The notes: generated from the letters alone by a model not told the origin. A DNA stretch of 33,306 bases from UBA7374 sp965660635 (GCA_965660635.1 CBFIAS010000021.1:1-33306); one strand, 5' to 3'. Positions 1-9,168 are shown, numbered from the stretch's first letter. A program made the numbers and translations.

Positions 1-15
1 ATGCAGTGCGCCCCC

Positions 16-150
16 AGCAGTTCCATATTCCTGCCTTCCTTCTTTCCTTGTTCCACTCCAGTCATCCTGACTTAGCGCAGCTTCGCGGGCAAAAAAACAG
101 AACGCGCCTGAGTATGCATCTGCCCGGATCCCGGAAATCGACGATGAGCC
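16..150. repeat. Dispersed intergenic repeat, partial copy (R0)
   Basis: This stretch holds no convincing gene. It aligns by eye with the right part of the repeat at about 29856-29990 and, less well, with 12765-12866. Shared blocks include CACTCCAGTCATCCTG, CTTCGCGGGCAAAAAAACAG (81-100) and a GCATGCATC-like block. It lies just beyond the terminator of the RRM gene. Only the right-hand part of the family is present here. The window edge may cut the left part, or this may be a truncated copy. Confidence 0.7.
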
Positions 151-181
151 AAAAAAAAGCCGGGCAAATGAATGCCCGGCT
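151..181 (-). terminator. Intrinsic terminator of the RRM protein gene
   Basis: Read on the minus strand, a perfect 9-bp stem (AGCCGGGCA paired with TGCCCGGCT, 158-166 and 173-181) with a 6-nt loop is followed by a run of eight T (complement of A at 151-158). It lies about 27 bases after the stop codon of the gene ending at 208, so it is the expected end of that transcript. Confidence 0.9.
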
Positions 182-207
182 GGATAAATGCCTGAGTTAA
201 CAGCTGC

Positions 208-672
<465 letters not shown>

Positions 673-789
673 ATTATTGATTTTGGTCTTTTCTGCTATG
701 CCACTGCTTCTTTGCCCTGAGTGTCTCTGACAGACCTGATCTCTACTGAATACAATCGACTCAACCGGATCGCTACCCACGCTCTGAAT

Positions 790-820
790 AATAACAAGTG
801 TATAGTCACGTCTTGTTATT
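790..820. promoter_or_regulatory. Inverted repeat upstream of the RRM gene
   Basis: AATAACAAG (790-798) and CTTGTTATT (812-820) are perfect complements separated by 13 bases. The pair is AT-rich in a GC-rich region and lies about 118-148 bases upstream of the RRM start. It could be an operator or a leader-RNA hairpin. No T-run follows, so it is not a typical terminator. The rest of 673-894 shows no gene. Confidence 0.4.
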
Positions 821-850
821 GAGCCATCCCCGGAAAATGCAAGCGGGATT

Positions 851-878
851 CTCCAAAAACAACTCCACCGTTCCGGTG
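851..878 (-). terminator. Possible weak terminator after the fumarase gene
   Basis: On the minus strand a 5-bp stem (CACCG, loop GAA, CGGTG; 866-878) is followed seven bases later by a five-T run (complement of A at 855-859). It lies 17 bases past the fumarase stop. The stem is short, so the call is tentative. Confidence 0.35.
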
Positions 879-894
879 ATCGAATAGGCCGGGG

Positions 895-2583
895 CTACGG
901 CATACGCCCCACTTCGGCCCGGGCGGTCTCAAAGGCTTCCAGTGCACAGCGGGCACAGGAGTCGCGCACGTCGGCAAAGAAGTCGTTGCCCTTGTCGTCG
1001 ATCAGGATGTAAGCGGGAAAATCCTCCACCTCGATTTTCCAGACGGCTTCCATGCCGAGTTCGGGATACTCCAGCACCTCGACCTTCTTGATGTTGTATT
1101 CTGCCAGCAAGGCAGCGGGGCCGCCAATCGAGCCGAGATAAAATCCGCCATGGCGCTGGCAGGCTTCGACCACCTGTGGAGAGCGGTTGCCCTTGGCCAG
1201 CATGACCATTGAGCCGCCCGCTGCCTGGAAAGGCTCGACATAGGAATCCATGCGCCCGGCCGTGGTCGGGCCAAACGAACCGGATGGCTTGCCGGCCGGC
1301 GTCTTGGCCGGGCCTGCATAATAGACCGGGTGGTCCTTGATATAGTCGGGCAGGCCCTCGCCCCGGTCGAGGCGCTCCTTCAACTTTGCGTGGGCGATGT
1401 CCCGTGCGACGACAATAGTGCCGCTGAGAGAAAGCGGGGTGGCCACCGGATGCCGGGATAACTCGGCGAGGACCTCCGGCATGGGGCGGTCGAGATTGAC
1501 TGGCACGGCGGGTTCCGGCTCCGGCTTTGTCTCCCCGCGCGGGAGGAAACGTCCGGGATTGTCCTCCAGTTTTTCCAGCCAGATGCCGTCCTTGTCGATG
1601 CGCGCGCGGGCGTTGCGGTCGGCTGAACAGGACACGCCGATTCCGACAGGGCACGACGCACCGTGGCGCGGCAGGCGGATGATACGGATATCGAGCGCGA
1701 AATACTTGCCGCCAAACTGCGCGCCGTAGCCCATCTTGCGGGAATACTCCAGGAGCTTGGCCTCCAGCTCAACATCCCGGAAGGCTTGCCCGCCAGAGTT
1801 GCCGGCTGTGGGCAGGTCATCGTAGTAGCGAGCTGAGGCCAGCTTGACCGTCTTCATGGTCGTTTCAGCCGAGGTGCCACCGATGACGATGGCGATATGG
1901 TATGGCGGGCAGGCCGAGGTGCCCAGCGTGGCCATTTTCTCGATGCAGAACTTCTCCAGGCTGGGCGGATTGAGCAGCGCCTTGGTCTCCTGGAAGAGGA
2001 AAGTCTTGTTCGCGGAACCACCGCCCTTGGCGATGAAGAGAAACTCATATGCGTCGGATTCCGTGGCGAAGAGATCGATCTGCGCAGGCAGGTTGCAGCC
2101 GGTGTTCGTCTCCTCGTACATGGTCAACGGCGCGGTTTGGGAGTAGCGCAGATTCTCCTGCGTGTAGGCCTGGTAAACGCCTTCGGATAGCGCGGCCTCG
2201 TCTCCGCCGCCGGTCCAGACGCGCTGCCCCTTTTTTCCAACGATGATTGCCGTTCCAGTATCCTGGCAGAAAGGCAGGACTCCATGGGCGGCAACTTCTG
2301 CATTGCGCAGGAGGGTGCGGGCGATGGTCCGGTCGTTGTCGGTCGCCTCCGGATCCTCCAGGATGGCGGCGACCTGCTCCAGGTGAGCCGACCGCAGCTT
2401 GAAGGCGATCTCGCGCATGGCAGTGCGCGCCAGGTAAGTCAGCGCCGCAGGATCGACCTTCAACACGGATGCGCCTTCAAACTCCGCGCGCTGCACGAAC
2501 TCGTCGGTCAACAAGCGGTACTCCGTCTCGTCCGGCCCAAGCGGGAACGGCTTCTGGTATTGGAATGGTGGAGGCTTTGCCAT
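895..2583 (-). CDS. fumA: Class I (iron-sulfur) fumarate hydratase
   Basis: A 562-residue single-chain class I fumarase, which interconverts fumarate and malate in the TCA cycle using an oxygen-sensitive [4Fe-4S] cluster. It follows the E. coli FumA sequence as I remember it almost block by block from the N-terminus (FHYQ/PFPL region, GVLP-CQDTGTA, GGGSANKT, ASCPVGIGVSCSADRN, KERLDRGEGLP, GPTTAGRMDSY). The three expected cluster cysteines are present at about residues 106, 225 and 319. The N-terminal alpha-type domain spans roughly residues 1-330 and the C-terminal beta-type domain the rest. Length matches the family (about 550). The Fe-S carrier gene lies 50 bases upstream on the same strand, which fits cluster delivery. 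No strong ribosome site is seen before the start. Confidence 0.97.
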   Translation of the reverse strand: MAKPPPFQYQKPFPLGPDETEYRLLTDEFVQRAEFEGASVLKVDPAALTYLARTAMREIAFKLRSAHLEQVAAILEDPEATDNDRTIARTLLRNAEVAAHGVLPFCQDTGTAIIVGKKGQRVWTGGGDEAALSEGVYQAYTQENLRYSQTAPLTMYEETNTGCNLPAQIDLFATESDAYEFLFIAKGGGSANKTFLFQETKALLNPPSLEKFCIEKMATLGTSACPPYHIAIVIGGTSAETTMKTVKLASARYYDDLPTAGNSGGQAFRDVELEAKLLEYSRKMGYGAQFGGKYFALDIRIIRLPRHGASCPVGIGVSCSADRNARARIDKDGIWLEKLEDNPGRFLPRGETKPEPEPAVPVNLDRPMPEVLAELSRHPVATPLSLSGTIVVARDIAHAKLKERLDRGEGLPDYIKDHPVYYAGPAKTPAGKPSGSFGPTTAGRMDSYVEPFQAAGGSMVMLAKGNRSPQVVEACQRHGGFYLGSIGGPAALLAEYNIKKVEVLEYPELGMEAVWKIEVEDFPAYILIDDKGNDFFADVRDSCARCALEAFETARAEVGRMP

Positions 2584-2633
2584 GTCTTTGTTTTGCCGGG
2601 AAGGATTGAAGCAAGCAGCCGCCGGGTGCCGGC

Positions 2634-2951
2634 TTAATTAAAGGAGCGGCCGCAGCCGCAGGTGCTCTTTGCGTTGGGATTGCGGATATCGAAGCCCTTG
2701 CCCCCTAGCCCGTCGTCAAAATCGACCAGGCTGCCCTGCAAATGCTCGAGGCTTGCCGGATCCATGCGGAAGCGGATCCCGTTGTCCTCCAGCGTCTCGT
2801 CCGATTCCCTTGCCTCGTCAAAGGACATGCCGTACTCCAAGCCGGAACAGCCGCCCGGCTCGACAAACAGGCGCAGCAACTGGCCTTCCTTGGCGTTTTC
2901 CCCCTGCAGGCGCAATAACTCTGCCTTGGCTTTATCCGTGATGGTGATCAT
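2634..2951 (-). CDS. A-type iron-sulfur carrier protein (IscA/ErpA/HesB family)
   Basis: A 105-residue protein with the three conserved cysteines of A-type carriers: C35 in EPGGCSGLEYG and C98/C100 in the terminal CGCG motif. These proteins hold an Fe-S cluster or iron and pass it to apo-enzymes. I begin at 2951 (MITITDKA), where the family begins; an in-frame ATG at 2966 and a reading from 2996 would add up to 15 residues unlike the family. It lies upstream of the Fe-S fumarase on the same strand, so co-expression is plausible. I cannot tell IscA, ErpA and SufA apart by eye. Confidence 0.93.
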   Translation of the reverse strand: MITITDKAKAELLRLQGENAKEGQLLRLFVEPGGCSGLEYGMSFDEARESDETLEDNGIRFRMDPASLEHLQGSLVDFDDGLGGKGFDIRNPNAKSTCGCGRSFN

Positions 2952-2981
2952 GACAGAAGACTGCATACGAACAAGCGGCGT

Positions 2982-3006
2982 GTCAACCGAGGTCAAAGAC
3001 TGTCAA
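2982..3006. promoter_or_regulatory. Three GTCAA repeats phased by exactly 10 bp
   Basis: GTCAA occurs at 2982-2986, 2992-2996 and 3002-3006, once per helical turn, in the 130-base divergent space between the Fe-S carrier and kinase genes. On the other strand these read as TTGAC. Such phasing is typical of binding sites for regulators that bind direct repeats. The regulator is unknown, and one copy could alternatively be a -35 element. Confidence 0.4.
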
Positions 3007-3081
3007 CGTACAGCATTTTTCATGCTAATTTGAAAGACAATCCGCTTGCCTGCCATTCTTACCCGAATAAGTTCACAACCT

Positions 3082-4077
3082 ATGGCGACAATGAAGCATA
3101 TTTTCGGCGACATCCACTTCGAGATCGTCCGGACCATTGCAGAGGGCGGCATGGGAGTTGTCTACGAGGCAGCCCAGCGCGGAGCCGGTGGCTTCCGGAA
3201 ACGCATCGCGGTGAAGTTGATCCGTGAGGAATACTCGAAAATCGAGGAGTTCCGCAACAATTTCATTGGCGAGGCCAAGCTGGTGGCCGACCTCATCCAC
3301 ACCAACATCGTGCAGACCTACCACCTCGGCGAAATCAGCGGGCAGTACTACATGACGATGGAGTATGTCGATGGCATTACCCTGGAGGACTTTATTGAGC
3401 GTCATGCAGAAACTGGACAATCCATTCCCTGCGACCTCGCTACTTTCATTGTCTCCCGGATTTGCCGGGGCCTCTCCTACGCCCATCAAAAAAGCGATGC
3501 CCTTGGCCGCCCGCTTGGCATCGTCCATCGCGATGTAAACCCGCGCAACATCATGCTGGCTCGTGAGGGCGATGTGAAGCTGACTGATTTCGGCATCGCC
3601 AAGGCGCTCGACTTGATGTACAACGTTGAAGGCGAAGTCATCGCGGGCAAAGACGAGTATCTTTCCCCGGAGCAGGCCCGCCGGGAGGTGACCGATGCCC
3701 GGGCCGACCTGTTTTGCTGCGCCATCGTCCTCTCCGAGCTTCTGCTATGCCGGAACCTTTTCTCTGCGGACACCGCCGAAGAGACCCAGAAGAACATTCT
3801 CGAATTGAAGCTGCCCAACTTCCGGAAACTGCGGAAAGACATCGATCCCACGCTGGAGGAGATTCTCCAGCACGGCTTCCAGCGACCGCGGGACAAGCGC
3901 TTCCAGACGGCCTTCCAGATGCTTACCGCCCTGGAAAAATCCATTTATGGCAAGGGCTACGGCCCGACCAATGAGAAACTGGCCAACTACATACAGGATC
4001 TCTTCGGGGACGACGGGGCTGAAGCAGCGGCCCGCTGGCAGTCCGGGCACACCCCCGGCCTCGAGGGCGCGTCCTGA
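3082..4077 (+). CDS. Hanks-type serine/threonine protein kinase
   Basis: A 331-residue soluble kinase with no membrane segment or sensor domain that I can see. Kinase landmarks in order: glycine loop EGGMGVV (21-27), ATP-anchoring Lys45 in AVK, helix-C Glu64, catalytic HRD (149-151), DFG (169-171) and SPE (195-197) in place of APE. The catalytic loop reads HRDVNPRN, so the usual Lys after HRD is replaced by Asn153; HRDVSPxN or HRDVNPxN loops are known in some bacterial Hanks kinases and do not by themselves mean inactivity. The open frame extends to a TTG at 3046, but ATG 3082 (or 3091) better fits a kinase N-terminus. rpoN follows after 17 bases, suggesting one transcript. Substrates are unknown. 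Confidence 0.92.
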   Translation: MATMKHIFGDIHFEIVRTIAEGGMGVVYEAAQRGAGGFRKRIAVKLIREEYSKIEEFRNNFIGEAKLVADLIHTNIVQTYHLGEISGQYYMTMEYVDGITLEDFIERHAETGQSIPCDLATFIVSRICRGLSYAHQKSDALGRPLGIVHRDVNPRNIMLAREGDVKLTDFGIAKALDLMYNVEGEVIAGKDEYLSPEQARREVTDARADLFCCAIVLSELLLCRNLFSADTAEETQKNILELKLPNFRKLRKDIDPTLEEILQHGFQRPRDKRFQTAFQMLTALEKSIYGKGYGPTNEKLANYIQDLFGDDGAEAAARWQSGHTPGLEGAS

Positions 4078-4094
4078 GTATTGCCACCGCAGCC

Positions 4095-5540
4095 ATGGCC
4101 CAGGAATTCCAGCAGGTTCAAAAGCAGGCCCAGTCGATAGTACTGGCGCCACAGCTCCGCAATTCGCTGAAGATCCTGCAGTCACCGGCGATGGACTTGC
4201 GCACCGCCATTCTCGAGGAACTGCAGGCCAACCCCCTGCTGGAGGAATTACCCATCGAGGGAATCAGCGTCGATGAGCGCATTGCCGAACCAGAGGAAAA
4301 CGAAGCAGAAGCCGCCGGGGAACTGAACTTCGACAGCGAGGACTACCGTATACTCGAGCGCATGAGCGAGGACATGCGCGAGCAGTTTGCCCAGGAGAAC
4401 TCCGGACAGGTGCATACCACCGAGGACGAGGCGCGCCGCGAGCATTTCTTCAACTCCCTGACCGCCTCGGTCTCCCTCCAGCAGCACCTGATCGACCAGG
4501 CGGATCTGGCCGACTGCACCGATCCAGAACGGGAAGCCCTCCTCTACCTCATAGGCAGCCTCGACGACAGCGGCTTTCTTGCCGATTCCCTGTCCAACAC
4601 TGCGCTTTCCAGCCGTCTTCCCTACGGCGACCTGCAGAAGGCGGCCGGTATCCTCAAGACCTTTGACCCGCCCGGAATCGGCTCTGCCGACATGCGGGAC
4701 TGCCTGCTCAACCAGTTGGCCTTGAACGGCAATGAACAGTCCCTTGCCGCACGCATCCTTCGCGACCACTTCAAGCTTCTGGTGCGCCGCCGCATTCCCG
4801 ATCTGAGCCGCAGGACCGGGAGCAGCAAGGAAGACGTAGAGGACGCCATCGCCGAGATCGGACGGCTCGACCCCGCTCCCGGCAAGCGTTTCAGCGCGGA
4901 TGCAAACGCCGTCATCGATCCCGATGTCACAGTCTACAAGGATGAGTACGGCGATTGGCAGGTCGAGCTGAACAACGACTATATTCCGCGCCTGCGGATC
5001 AACGGAGTCTATAAAAACCTTCTCGCCAAGGGCAGCCTCGACAACAAGGAGAAGGACTTCCTCCTCGAGCGCATGCGGTCCGGCAAGTTCCTCATCAGCT
5101 CCATCGAGCAACGCCAACAAACCATTGAGCGCATCACCAGGGAGATCCTCGCCTGCCAGGGGGACTTCTTCGAAGAGGGAGTCTCCAAGTTGCGGCCGCT
5201 CACCATGAATGCCATCGCGCAAACCGTCGGCGTCCACGAGACCACCGTCAGTCGCGCCATTGCCAACAAGTACATACGCACGCCGCACGGCGTCTTTCCT
5301 TTCAAGTACTTTTTCACCCCCGGCTTCACCGTAGCCAACGGGGAATCCGTCTCCAACAAGTCCATCAAGGACATGATCCAGCACATCGTCGACTCCGAGG
5401 ACCCCGCCAAGCCGCTGAGCGACCAGGGCGTGGTCAACCTGCTGGCTGAAAAAAACATCAAGATCGCCCGGCGGACCGTGGCTAAATACCGCGATGAACT
5501 CGGCATCCTGCCGACCAACCTGCGACGACGCTACGACTAG
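4095..5540 (+). CDS. rpoN: RNA polymerase sigma-54 factor
   Basis: A 481-residue sigma-54. Region I (about residues 5-52) has the Gln/Leu-rich activator-interacting sequence including LAPQLRNSLKILQ. It is followed by an acidic region II, the core-binding domain, a helix-turn-helix (around TMNAIAQTVGVHETTVSRAI) and the signature RpoN box ARRTVAKYRD at 458-467, which reads the -24 promoter element. Length is normal. Sigma-54 needs an AAA+ activator; none is encoded in this window. The gene follows a Ser/Thr kinase by 17 bases. Its TAG stop overlaps the stop of the convergent stress-protein gene in a shared CTAG. Confidence 0.97.
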   Translation: MAQEFQQVQKQAQSIVLAPQLRNSLKILQSPAMDLRTAILEELQANPLLEELPIEGISVDERIAEPEENEAEAAGELNFDSEDYRILERMSEDMREQFAQENSGQVHTTEDEARREHFFNSLTASVSLQQHLIDQADLADCTDPEREALLYLIGSLDDSGFLADSLSNTALSSRLPYGDLQKAAGILKTFDPPGIGSADMRDCLLNQLALNGNEQSLAARILRDHFKLLVRRRIPDLSRRTGSSKEDVEDAIAEIGRLDPAPGKRFSADANAVIDPDVTVYKDEYGDWQVELNNDYIPRLRINGVYKNLLAKGSLDNKEKDFLLERMRSGKFLISSIEQRQQTIERITREILACQGDFFEEGVSKLRPLTMNAIAQTVGVHETTVSRAIANKYIRTPHGVFPFKYFFTPGFTVANGESVSNKSIKDMIQHIVDSEDPAKPLSDQGVVNLLAEKNIKIARRTVAKYRDELGILPTNLRRRYD

Positions 5541-6397
5541 CGGAAAAGCAAGACCGGCAGCTTGACGGAGCGGATCATCGCGGTTGTCGTGCTCCCGACA
5601 AAGAGATGGCGAATCGGCGAGTGCCCGTATGCGCCCATCACCAGCAAGTCGATTTCCTCCGAATCAACGACCGATTCGATCACCTTCTCCGGTTCGCCGG
5701 CCCGATGCTCGACGGCCACCTCAAAGCCCGCGGACAAGAGCTGGCTGGAGGCCTCGGACAGCGCGCCTTCGATTGCGGTGCTCACATTTCCAACATGGAG
5801 CAGGGAGCAATGCATGCCCTGCAGCAAGGGCGCTTTCACCGCGTAGTCCACCGCCTTGCGGGAACTCTCCCCGCCGTCAAACGCCAGCAGGAAGCGCTCC
5901 GGCTGCCGGAAGTCCCGCGAAGCAACCAGAACCGGATACGGGCAACCGCGGATAACCCGTTCCAGATTACTCCCCAAATGGCCCTTCTCAAAGTTTGCGT
6001 TGTTTCCACGCTTCCCCAGCACCAGCAATTCCGCATCGTCCCCAAGGGTGCCGACAAACTCACTCAATGCACCGTGCTTTTGCTCTGCTGAGACCGGAGC
6101 AGCACCGTAAGCACGCAGTTGTTCCTCGGCATCCTGCAGTATGGCTTCCCCCCGCTTTATTGCGATTCTGGCGTTTGCCGCTTCCAATTCGACCAGTTCA
6201 TCCAGCAGATTCTGGCGCGCATTAAAGCCCATGGTTCCGCTCAGGTCCGTCATCACCGGACTCTCGTAATGCGGATTCAGCATGTGCAGGACATGCACTC
6301 CGGATCCGGTCCGCTGCGCGGCCCAGGATGCGTACTGGTACACACTCGGGGCATAGATGGAACCATCGGTACAAGCTACTATCTTTGATGTCGGCAT
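5537..6397 (-). CDS. Tandem-domain universal stress protein (UspA family)
   Basis: A 286-residue protein made of two Usp folds, about residues 1-155 and 160-286. Each half ends with the ATP-binding signature G-x2-G-x9-G-S/T: GKRGNNANFEKGHLGS in the first and GAYGHSPIRHLFVGST in the second. Both domains therefore look competent to bind nucleotide. An AAGGA lies about ten bases before the ATG. It lies 46 bases downstream of a SulP transporter gene on the same strand, so the two probably form an operon. Its exact role is not predictable. Confidence 0.94.
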   Translation of the reverse strand: MPTSKIVACTDGSIYAPSVYQYASWAAQRTGSGVHVLHMLNPHYESPVMTDLSGTMGFNARQNLLDELVELEAANARIAIKRGEAILQDAEEQLRAYGAAPVSAEQKHGALSEFVGTLGDDAELLVLGKRGNNANFEKGHLGSNLERVIRGCPYPVLVASRDFRQPERFLLAFDGGESSRKAVDYAVKAPLLQGMHCSLLHVGNVSTAIEGALSEASSQLLSAGFEVAVEHRAGEPEKVIESVVDSEEIDLLVMGAYGHSPIRHLFVGSTTTAMIRSVKLPVLLFR

Positions 6398-6443
6398 AAG
6401 CAGGCTTTCCTTGAATTACTGGAGCAGGAGGTGCGGGATGAAA

Positions 6444-7928
6444 CTAGTGCCCGGCCTCTTCCATCGCGCCGGGCTTGTCGTGCCTGCCAAGTCGCAGGAC
6501 GAGGGTCTTGCTGGCTTCGTTCATTCCGCATAGCTCTACTACAGTACCTTCCCGCCGGAATTTCAAGACAACACGATCCAGTTCGTGAATCGCCGAAAGG
6601 TCCCAGAAATGTGCTTGGGAGACGTCGATGCGCACGCGATCCAGCACCTCGCGGAAATCAAAAGCCCCGGCGAAGGTACTGGCCGAGACGAAGAACAACT
6701 GCCCGCGCACCGAGTAGACCCGCTCCTGGCGGGACGTATCGAGAGTGGAATCGATCTCCAACAGGCTCGAGACCTTGTAGGCGAAGAACAACGCGCTGAG
6801 CAGGACACCTGCCCCCACCCCGAGTGCCAGGTTGTGGGAGAATACGGTGACCAGCACGGTGGCGATCATTACCATGCTGGAAGAGCGGGGATGCAGCTTG
6901 AGATTGCTTATTGACCGCCAACTGAACGTGCCGATCGACACCATGATCATGACTGCGACAAGTGCAGCCATGGGGATCTGCTTGACGAAGCCATCGAGCA
7001 CCAGGATGAGGATCAAAAGGATGATGCCTGCGGCAAAGGTCGAGAGACGGCCGCGGCCTCCGGATTTCACGTTGATCACAGACTGCCCGATCATCGCGCA
7101 CCCGGCCATGCCGCCAAGGAAACCAGCGGCGATGTTGGCAATTCCCTGCCCCGTACACTCGCGGTTCTTGTTGCTCGAAGTATCGGTGAAGTCATCGACG
7201 ATGGTCGCCGTCATGAGCGACTCCAGCAGGCCGACAATGGCCAGCGAGACCGCGTACGGCAGGATGATGGCCAGCGTCTCCAGGTTCAACGGCACATCCG
7301 GAAGGAGAAAAACCGGCAGGCTGGCGGGCAGTTGCCCCATGTCTCCAACCGTGCGCAAGCTTTCATCCAGCCCCATGCTGATCGAAACTCCGGTAAGCAC
7401 CACGATGCAGACGAGGGGGGACGGCACCGCCGTTGTGATCCGGGGCAAGCCGTATATGATGGCCAGTCCGGCCGCCACCATGCCGTACATCAGGAAGCCC
7501 TGTCCCTCAAACTCGGGCAACTGCGCCATGAAAATGATGATCGCCAGGGCGTTGACAAAGCCCGTTACCACGGAGCGGGAGACAAAGCGCATCAGGCTGC
7601 CCAACTTGAACACCCCGGCCAGGATCTGCACCAATCCGGTAAGCACGGTCGCAGGCAGCAAGTACTCCAGTCCGTGATCGCGCACCAGTCCGACCATGAG
7701 AACGGCCATCGCGCCTGTGGCCGCGGAGATCATGCCCGGACGGCCGCCGAGAAACGCGATCACAACCGCAATGCAGAACGAGGCGTAAAGCCCGACCGCA
7801 GGATCCACTCCTGCGATGATGGAGAAGGCAATCGCCTCCGGGATCAGGGCAAGCGCCACAACGGTTCCTGCAACCAGGTCTTTTCGGGGGTTGCAGAACC
7901 ACTCTTGAAGGTATTTTGACTGAATCAT
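6444..7928 (-). CDS. SulP-family anion transporter with C-terminal STAS domain
   Basis: A 494-residue inner-membrane protein. It opens with the SulP signature region (DLVAGTVVALALIPEAIAFS) and has about ten to twelve hydrophobic segments up to about residue 390. A STAS domain of roughly 90 residues follows (VYSVRGQLFFVSAS through LCGMNEASKTL). SulP proteins move sulfate, bicarbonate, dicarboxylates or similar anions; the substrate cannot be read from sequence. I begin at 7928 because a start at 7949 would lie inside the terminator hairpin of the preceding gene. Likely co-transcribed with the downstream universal stress protein gene. Confidence 0.93.
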   Translation of the reverse strand: MIQSKYLQEWFCNPRKDLVAGTVVALALIPEAIAFSIIAGVDPAVGLYASFCIAVVIAFLGGRPGMISAATGAMAVLMVGLVRDHGLEYLLPATVLTGLVQILAGVFKLGSLMRFVSRSVVTGFVNALAIIIFMAQLPEFEGQGFLMYGMVAAGLAIIYGLPRITTAVPSPLVCIVVLTGVSISMGLDESLRTVGDMGQLPASLPVFLLPDVPLNLETLAIILPYAVSLAIVGLLESLMTATIVDDFTDTSSNKNRECTGQGIANIAAGFLGGMAGCAMIGQSVINVKSGGRGRLSTFAAGIILLILILVLDGFVKQIPMAALVAVMIMVSIGTFSWRSISNLKLHPRSSSMVMIATVLVTVFSHNLALGVGAGVLLSALFFAYKVSSLLEIDSTLDTSRQERVYSVRGQLFFVSASTFAGAFDFREVLDRVRIDVSQAHFWDLSAIHELDRVVLKFRREGTVVELCGMNEASKTLVLRLGRHDKPGAMEEAGH

Positions 7929-7933
7929 CGCAC

Positions 7934-7965
7934 AAAAAAAGGACGCCAACAGCCGGGCTGCTGGC
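7934..7965 (-). terminator. Intrinsic terminator after hemW
   Basis: On the minus strand GCCAGCAGC (7957-7965) pairs with GCTGTTGGC (7945-7953; one G-U pair) across a three-base loop. Three bases later comes a run of seven T (7934-7940). It lies 40 bases after the hemW stop and directly before the SulP start, so it separates the two transcription units. Confidence 0.85.
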
Positions 7966-8004
7966 GGGCAAAGGCGCGGATCAAGACGGAGCGGCCCGGG
8001 AAGT

Positions 8005-9168
8005 TCAAGTATTGAATTCCGCAGACAGGATTGCGCTGCCGATGGAGTCGCAGAGCAGGCGTCCGGAATGGGTCAGGGCAAACTGCCAACCCGCATGCCG
8101 CACAAGTCCCTTTTCTGCATAGGTAACCAGCAATTCCTCAATCACACCTCGGTTCCCTGCCTCCGGGAAGCGTCGCGACAAGTCATCCAGTTGCACCCCG
8201 GCGTTCATTCGAAGGCCAAAGACCACTGCATCGGCAAAAAGAATGGAATCGTCCAGCACCACGTGCTCCTCCTTTTGCGGTTCCCCAGCCTGTATGCCAG
8301 CACGCCAGCCGTCCAAATCAGCCGGACGCTGGAAGCGCTCGCCGCCGAACTGGCTCGCCGCCGACGGCCCGCAGCCGATCCACTCCCCCATCCGCCAGGT
8401 GTTCACATTGTGGATGCATTCGCCCCCCGGCCGGCAAAAGTTCGATACCTCGTACTGGCCATAGCCGAGATCGCCAAGCAACTCCCAGCCCCGCTCGTAG
8501 AAGGCCAGCTCGCGATCCTCGTCGATCTTTAGCTTGCCCTGCGATAACTTCACATAAAGCGCCGTGTCCTCCTCGAAGGTCAGGCAGTAAGTCGAAATAT
8601 GAGGGGGCCCCAGCCGCGCGGCCTCTTGAATGTCCGACTCCCACTGCTCCAGGGTTTGCCCCGGAAGCGCGAACATCAGGTCGATGTTTGACTGGGGAAA
8701 CCCCGCCTCAGCAATCCGCTCCCAGGCAGTATAAATCTGCTTCGGCCGGTGCAGCCTCCCCAGCGATTCCAGCAAATCCGCGTCGAAACTCTGCACCCCC
8801 ATCGAGATCCGTGTCACTCCGAGGCCGCGCAGGACAGCCAGCTTGTCCGCCTTCACCGTCGAGGGCGCCATCTCCACAGTCCATTCAACCGGAGGCCGTT
8901 CCATCCGCTCCAGCATGGCACGCCCCAGCCGCTCCAGATCCTTCGCCGGAAGCAGTCCCGGCGTGCCGCCACCCCAGAAAACCGTCTCCACCGGACGATC
9001 CCGGGGCAACCGGAGAAACTCCAACTCCATGCAATCCAGATAGCGTTCCAGTTCCTCCCGCCTCGGCTTCTCCTGGTAAAAGGCGCAGAAATCACAGGTC
9101 GACGCACAAAACGGCACGTGACAATACAAGCCCAGCGGCGGGAGTTTTTCTTTTGCTTGCGGAGGCAT
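8005..9168 (-). CDS. hemW: Radical SAM protein HemW (heme chaperone-like; coproporphyrinogen oxidase family)
   Basis: A 387-residue radical SAM enzyme. The cluster motif C-x3-C-x2-C is at residues 21, 25 and 28 (CASTCDFC), followed by the GGGTP SAM motif. A C-terminal block, EVSNFCRPGGECIHN then W-x6-GCGPSA, matches HemW better than true HemN oxidase. Members formerly called oxygen-independent coproporphyrinogen oxidase are now mostly regarded as heme-insertion proteins. I choose the ATG at 9168 (MPPQAKEK); the frame runs further to 9282, but those residues are unlike the family and cross the start of the divergent lipoprotein gene. A strong terminator follows. Confidence 0.92.
   Translation of the reverse strand: MPPQAKEKLPPLGLYCHVPFCASTCDFCAFYQEKPRREELERYLDCMELEFLRLPRDRPVETVFWGGGTPGLLPAKDLERLGRAMLERMERPPVEWTVEMAPSTVKADKLAVLRGLGVTRISMGVQSFDADLLESLGRLHRPKQIYTAWERIAEAGFPQSNIDLMFALPGQTLEQWESDIQEAARLGPPHISTYCLTFEEDTALYVKLSQGKLKIDEDRELAFYERGWELLGDLGYGQYEVSNFCRPGGECIHNVNTWRMGEWIGCGPSAASQFGGERFQRPADLDGWRAGIQAGEPQKEEHVVLDDSILFADAVVFGLRMNAGVQLDDLSRRFPEAGNRGVIEELLVTYAEKGLVRHAGWQFALTHSGRLLCDSIGSAILSAEFNT

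Noticed and set aside
3046..3081. TTG start of the kinase
   Set aside because: The frame allows it, but the 12 added residues have no role in a kinase fold and no ribosome site precedes the TTG.
4248..5384. Long open frame antisense to rpoN
   Set aside because: GC-rich codon bias leaves the opposite strand open; the product has no recognisable domain while RpoN is complete. The same applies to 26801-28006 (opposite DUF1501), 28627-29538 and 31704-32669 (opposite polA).
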